DNA from: an uncultured Alphaproteobacteria bacterium
GTDB lineage: Bacteria; Pseudomonadota; Alphaproteobacteria; Micavibrionales; Micavibrionaceae
Reading direction: 5' to 3'
DNA: 64,000 nucleotides
NCBI GenBank assembly: GCA_937923625.1
Contig: CALDTV010000009.1
Location: forward strand, 1-64,000
Below, in pieces: positions 62,228 through 64,000 of this stretch (positions are counted from its first letter, which is position 1; each line of letters opens with the position of its first letter). The position numbers were made by a program, and so were the translations under genes. The notes below the pieces were generated by a model that had not been told where the DNA came from, did not search any database, and was given only the letters and a program-made list of their open reading frames with translations.

Positions 62228-62656
62228 ATGAGATCAAGCGAAATACAATCATTTTCAGATATAAAAAACCCTATTCATAGGCTTCAAGCAATCTTAGCAG
62301 TAGGAGTAACTGTTCTTTGGATTATTCCAGCCACAGCGTTTTTTTTTGAAATTATAAACACTTTGATTGCAAATCACTTATTGGACGTAAGGGTTCTAGA
62401 AATTGGTACTTTTTGCATCATTTCTCTAATCATCTGGGCGTTAGCTGCTTTATCTTGTTTTGATATAAAATACGATTGGTGTCTCATTGATCCAAATTTT
62501 AGAATGTTTTTTCTTTATCTATTAGTATTCTTCTTTATTGGATACCTGCTAAGCTTTCTTGCATTATACTTAATCACTTGGCCATTACATGTATTATATT
62601 GGTTAGTGTACGTTATTGGCATGGCTTTTAAAGAAGGCTCTAAAGCCAGCAACTAA
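62228..62656 (+). CDS. Small membrane protein, unknown
   Basis: The 142-residue protein has four hydrophobic segments (ILAVGVTVLWIIPATAFF, IGTFCIISLIIWALAAL, FFLYLLVFFFIGYLLSFLAL, ITWPLHVLYWLVYVIGM) and no recognised domain. The ATG lies 3 bp after the gcvPB stop and no Shine-Dalgarno is visible. It is strongly AT-rich, unlike gcvPB, so it may be an added gene. A REP-like palindrome follows it. Confidence 0.6.
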   Translation: MRSSEIQSFSDIKNPIHRLQAILAVGVTVLWIIPATAFFFEIINTLIANHLLDVRVLEIGTFCIISLIIWALAALSCFDIKYDWCLIDPNFRMFFLYLLVFFFIGYLLSFLALYLITWPLHVLYWLVYVIGMAFKEGSKASN

Positions 62657-62674
62657 GAATCCAACAAACAAATT

Positions 62675-62756
62675 GTCATTGCGAGGAACGGAGTGACGCG
62701 GCAATCTAGAAATTTATCATTTAAGCTCTAGATTGCTTCGCTTTGCTCGCAATGAC
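62675..62756. repeat. REP-like palindrome 5
   Basis: This copy runs from GTCATTGCGAGGAACGGAG to GCTCGCAATGAC with CTAGA-AATC arms (GCAATCTAG and CTAGATTGC). It lies between the small membrane gene and the EamA transporter. Confidence 0.88.
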
Positions 62757-62791
62757 GACGGTATAAGCTTTTAAATTTTAGGAAATATTTG

Positions 62792-62839
62792 ATGAAAATA
62801 AATACAAACGCCAACCCGAAGTGGCGCACCCTAAAATGA
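62792..62839 (+). other. Leader peptide ORF coupled to the EamA gene
   Basis: An AGGAAA Shine-Dalgarno (from 62780) precedes an ATG at 62792 that opens a 15-codon frame (MKINTNANPKWRTLK). Its TGA (62837-62839) overlaps the EamA ATG (62836-62838) as ATGA. The main gene has no ribosome binding site of its own, so translation is probably coupled to this leader. The alternative is that the EamA frame begins at the GTG at 62821. Confidence 0.55.
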
Positions 62840-63750
62840 GTTGGATTATCCTCTCTATTATTCCGGCTTTTTTTTGGTCGATTACGAACTTGATAGATCA
62901 ACATCTATCGCGGCGGTTTTTCATTAATGATGCGGTGGGGCTGCAAGCAACCACGGGGCTTTTTACGTTTATATCGGGGAGTCTGATTGGGCTTTATATT
63001 TATGGGGATTACGATATCTCCCTTATTCAAGCGATCAGCTTTCTGGTGTTGGGCGCGGCTTATAACGTGGCTTATATTCCCTATATCAAAGCCTTACAAT
63101 TGGATGAAGCCAAAATTGTTGTGCCACTCTTTCAACTTGTGCCTGTGTTTGTTTTTGTACTGGCGTGGATGTTTTTGGAGGAAACAGTGAGTTTAAAACA
63201 AGCCATTGCGGGCTTGTTTATTATCATTGCCGCCATTGGCATTATGTATGATTTTAAAGGCTGGCAGATAAAATATAAAACGCTCGGTTTAATGATGATG
63301 TCATGCTTTGGCATTGCCGCGCTTATTACCGTTAACCGCCACATTGTTCAAGAAACCCACTGGCTGCCCGTTGCCGCGCTCATGATGATGGGATCAGGAA
63401 TTTTTAGCGCGTCAATTTTTGCGGTTAATCAAAAGGCGTTAAAAAACACAATCTCTTTGTTTAAAGAAAATTCTTACAAAATTATCGTGTTCTTTATTGC
63501 CATGGAATTTGTTGGACGTAGCGCAATGTTGCTGTTCCAAAAAGCCCTTGCCATCGCGCCTGCCGCCGCCCTTGTTCAAGTCACGTTAAACGGCACGCAA
63601 TCTTTTTTCATCTTCGGTCTGACCGTTTTGTTTGCCATCGCCACGCCATCAACCATTGCAAAAATAGATTTAAACCGCACATTAGCCTTCCACCTTGGCT
63701 GTGTCGCCATGATGTCCACGGCGCTTTATGTGTTGCTTATTAAAGGATAG
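62836..63750 (+). CDS. EamA/DMT-family transporter
   Basis: The 304-residue protein has about ten hydrophobic helices in the two-EamA-repeat layout of drug/metabolite transporters. Visible features are SIIPAFFWSITNLIDQHL at the start, FVLAWMFLEETVSLKQAIAGLFIIIAAIGI at the end of the first repeat, and ALVQVTLNGTQSFFIFGL in the second. The substrate is unknown. I start at 62836, where the leader ORF stop overlaps the ATG; a GTG at 62821 is in frame and possible. Confidence 0.85.
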   Translation: MSWIILSIIPAFFWSITNLIDQHLSRRFFINDAVGLQATTGLFTFISGSLIGLYIYGDYDISLIQAISFLVLGAAYNVAYIPYIKALQLDEAKIVVPLFQLVPVFVFVLAWMFLEETVSLKQAIAGLFIIIAAIGIMYDFKGWQIKYKTLGLMMMSCFGIAALITVNRHIVQETHWLPVAALMMMGSGIFSASIFAVNQKALKNTISLFKENSYKIIVFFIAMEFVGRSAMLLFQKALAIAPAAALVQVTLNGTQSFFIFGLTVLFAIATPSTIAKIDLNRTLAFHLGCVAMMSTALYVLLIKG

Positions 63751-63783
63751 CCATTCTTATCGTCAATATGAACAAGACCTAAC

Positions 63784-63824
63784 AAACTAGATCGCCGTAT
63801 CGCTTTGCTTCTCGCAATGATGAC
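63784..63824. repeat. Half REP-like element
   Basis: AACTAGATCGCCGTATCGCT and CTCGCAATGATGAC match only the right arm of the REP-like palindromes. The left arm is not seen, so it looks like a decayed or truncated copy. Confidence 0.6.
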
Positions 63825-63829
63825 CTGAT

Positions 63830-64000
63830 TTATTCTGCCGCCATAACTTTTTCATGGGCGATGCGATCTTGATCGGTATATTTGCCCATCAAGTGATCAT
63901 TCACCAAGAAATGCACGCCTATCGCGGCGAAATAACCCAGCATAATGATTGGCGTCCATTTTAGATGACCAAAGAAGGTATATTTTCCACGGGCAACCCC
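63830..64000 (-). CDS. Partial membrane protein (3' end only)
   Basis: The minus strand is open from the window edge to a TAA at 63832-63830, 56 codons, with the gene's start beyond base 64000. The fragment has a membrane helix (WTPIIMLGYFAAIGVHFLV) preceded by ARGKYTFFGHLK and ends with a polar tail (TDQDRIAHEKVMAAE). It lacks a motif I could use to name it. Codon pattern and position support a real gene end. Confidence 0.55.
   Translation of the reverse strand, partial: GVARGKYTFFGHLKWTPIIMLGYFAAIGVHFLVNDHLMGKYTDQDRIAHEKVMAAE

Noticed and set aside
1-64000. tRNA, rRNA, CRISPR arrays, insertion sequences, prophage
   Set aside because: I searched by eye for T-loop sequences, regular spaced repeats, transposase or integrase motifs, and found none.

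Overview
The window looks like chromosomal DNA from a Gram-negative alphaproteobacterium of moderate to low GC. I infer this from the alphaproteobacterial style of the housekeeping genes: a prfB with its programmed frameshift, a PF13467-like ribbon-helix-helix protein, split glycine decarboxylase (gcvPA/gcvPB), lgt-midA-pgeF, a proC beside YbjN- and UbiK-type genes, and rplY-pth. Outer-membrane genes (OmpA lipoprotein, AsmA) fit a diderm envelope. I cannot name the genus; the dispersed CATTGCGAG...CTCGCAATG palindromes would be a useful lead. No tRNA, rRNA, CRISPR array, insertion sequence or prophage was recognised.

Layout. 1-7 kb: ilvD, purE, purK and fumC on the plus strand, each separated from the next by unrelated minus-strand single genes. 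7-17 kb: an RHH protein, phhA-asmA, two large proline/alanine-rich secreted proteins that share an N-terminal domain, and prfB. 17-29 kb: a DJ-1-like protein without its cysteine, an OmpA lipoprotein, TrkH, hslO with a lipoprotein, an ABC-2 permease, recX, a PAS histidine kinase, csaA and an EnvZ/OmpR-like pair. 29-45 kb: ilvE, a secreted HExxH protein, ychF, pth-rplY, prs, pgeF-midA-lgt, ubiK-ybjN-proC, tsaB, a degenerate polysaccharide deacetylase, a Nfu-type scaffold and several unknown genes. 45-64 kb: trpS, murJ, ubiE, an alanine-repeat protein, coaBC-dut, mutS, three tandem LysE-family exporters, the glycine-cleavage cluster gcvT-gcvH-gcvPA-gcvPB, and an EamA transporter behind a leader peptide.

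How the genes work together. The gcv cluster encodes a complete T, H, and two-subunit P protein set. ilvD and ilvE serve branched-chain amino acids, and purE and purK consecutive purine steps. tsaB, prfB, pth, ychF, rplY and trpS serve translation. lgt, the lipoproteins, AsmA, OmpA and murJ serve the envelope.

The most unusual layer is a set of AT-rich single genes set against the 3' ends of housekeeping genes. Five share an identical TTGACATAAT promoter core. In at least three of these the start codon sits 27-30 nt after TTGACA, so the transcripts are probably leaderless. Two members are divergent TsaE-like P-loop ATPases, one of them frameshifted. Two dispersed repeat families overlie this: long REP-like palindromes, and short TCCGTG-type repeats placed just upstream of start codons in gene orientation.
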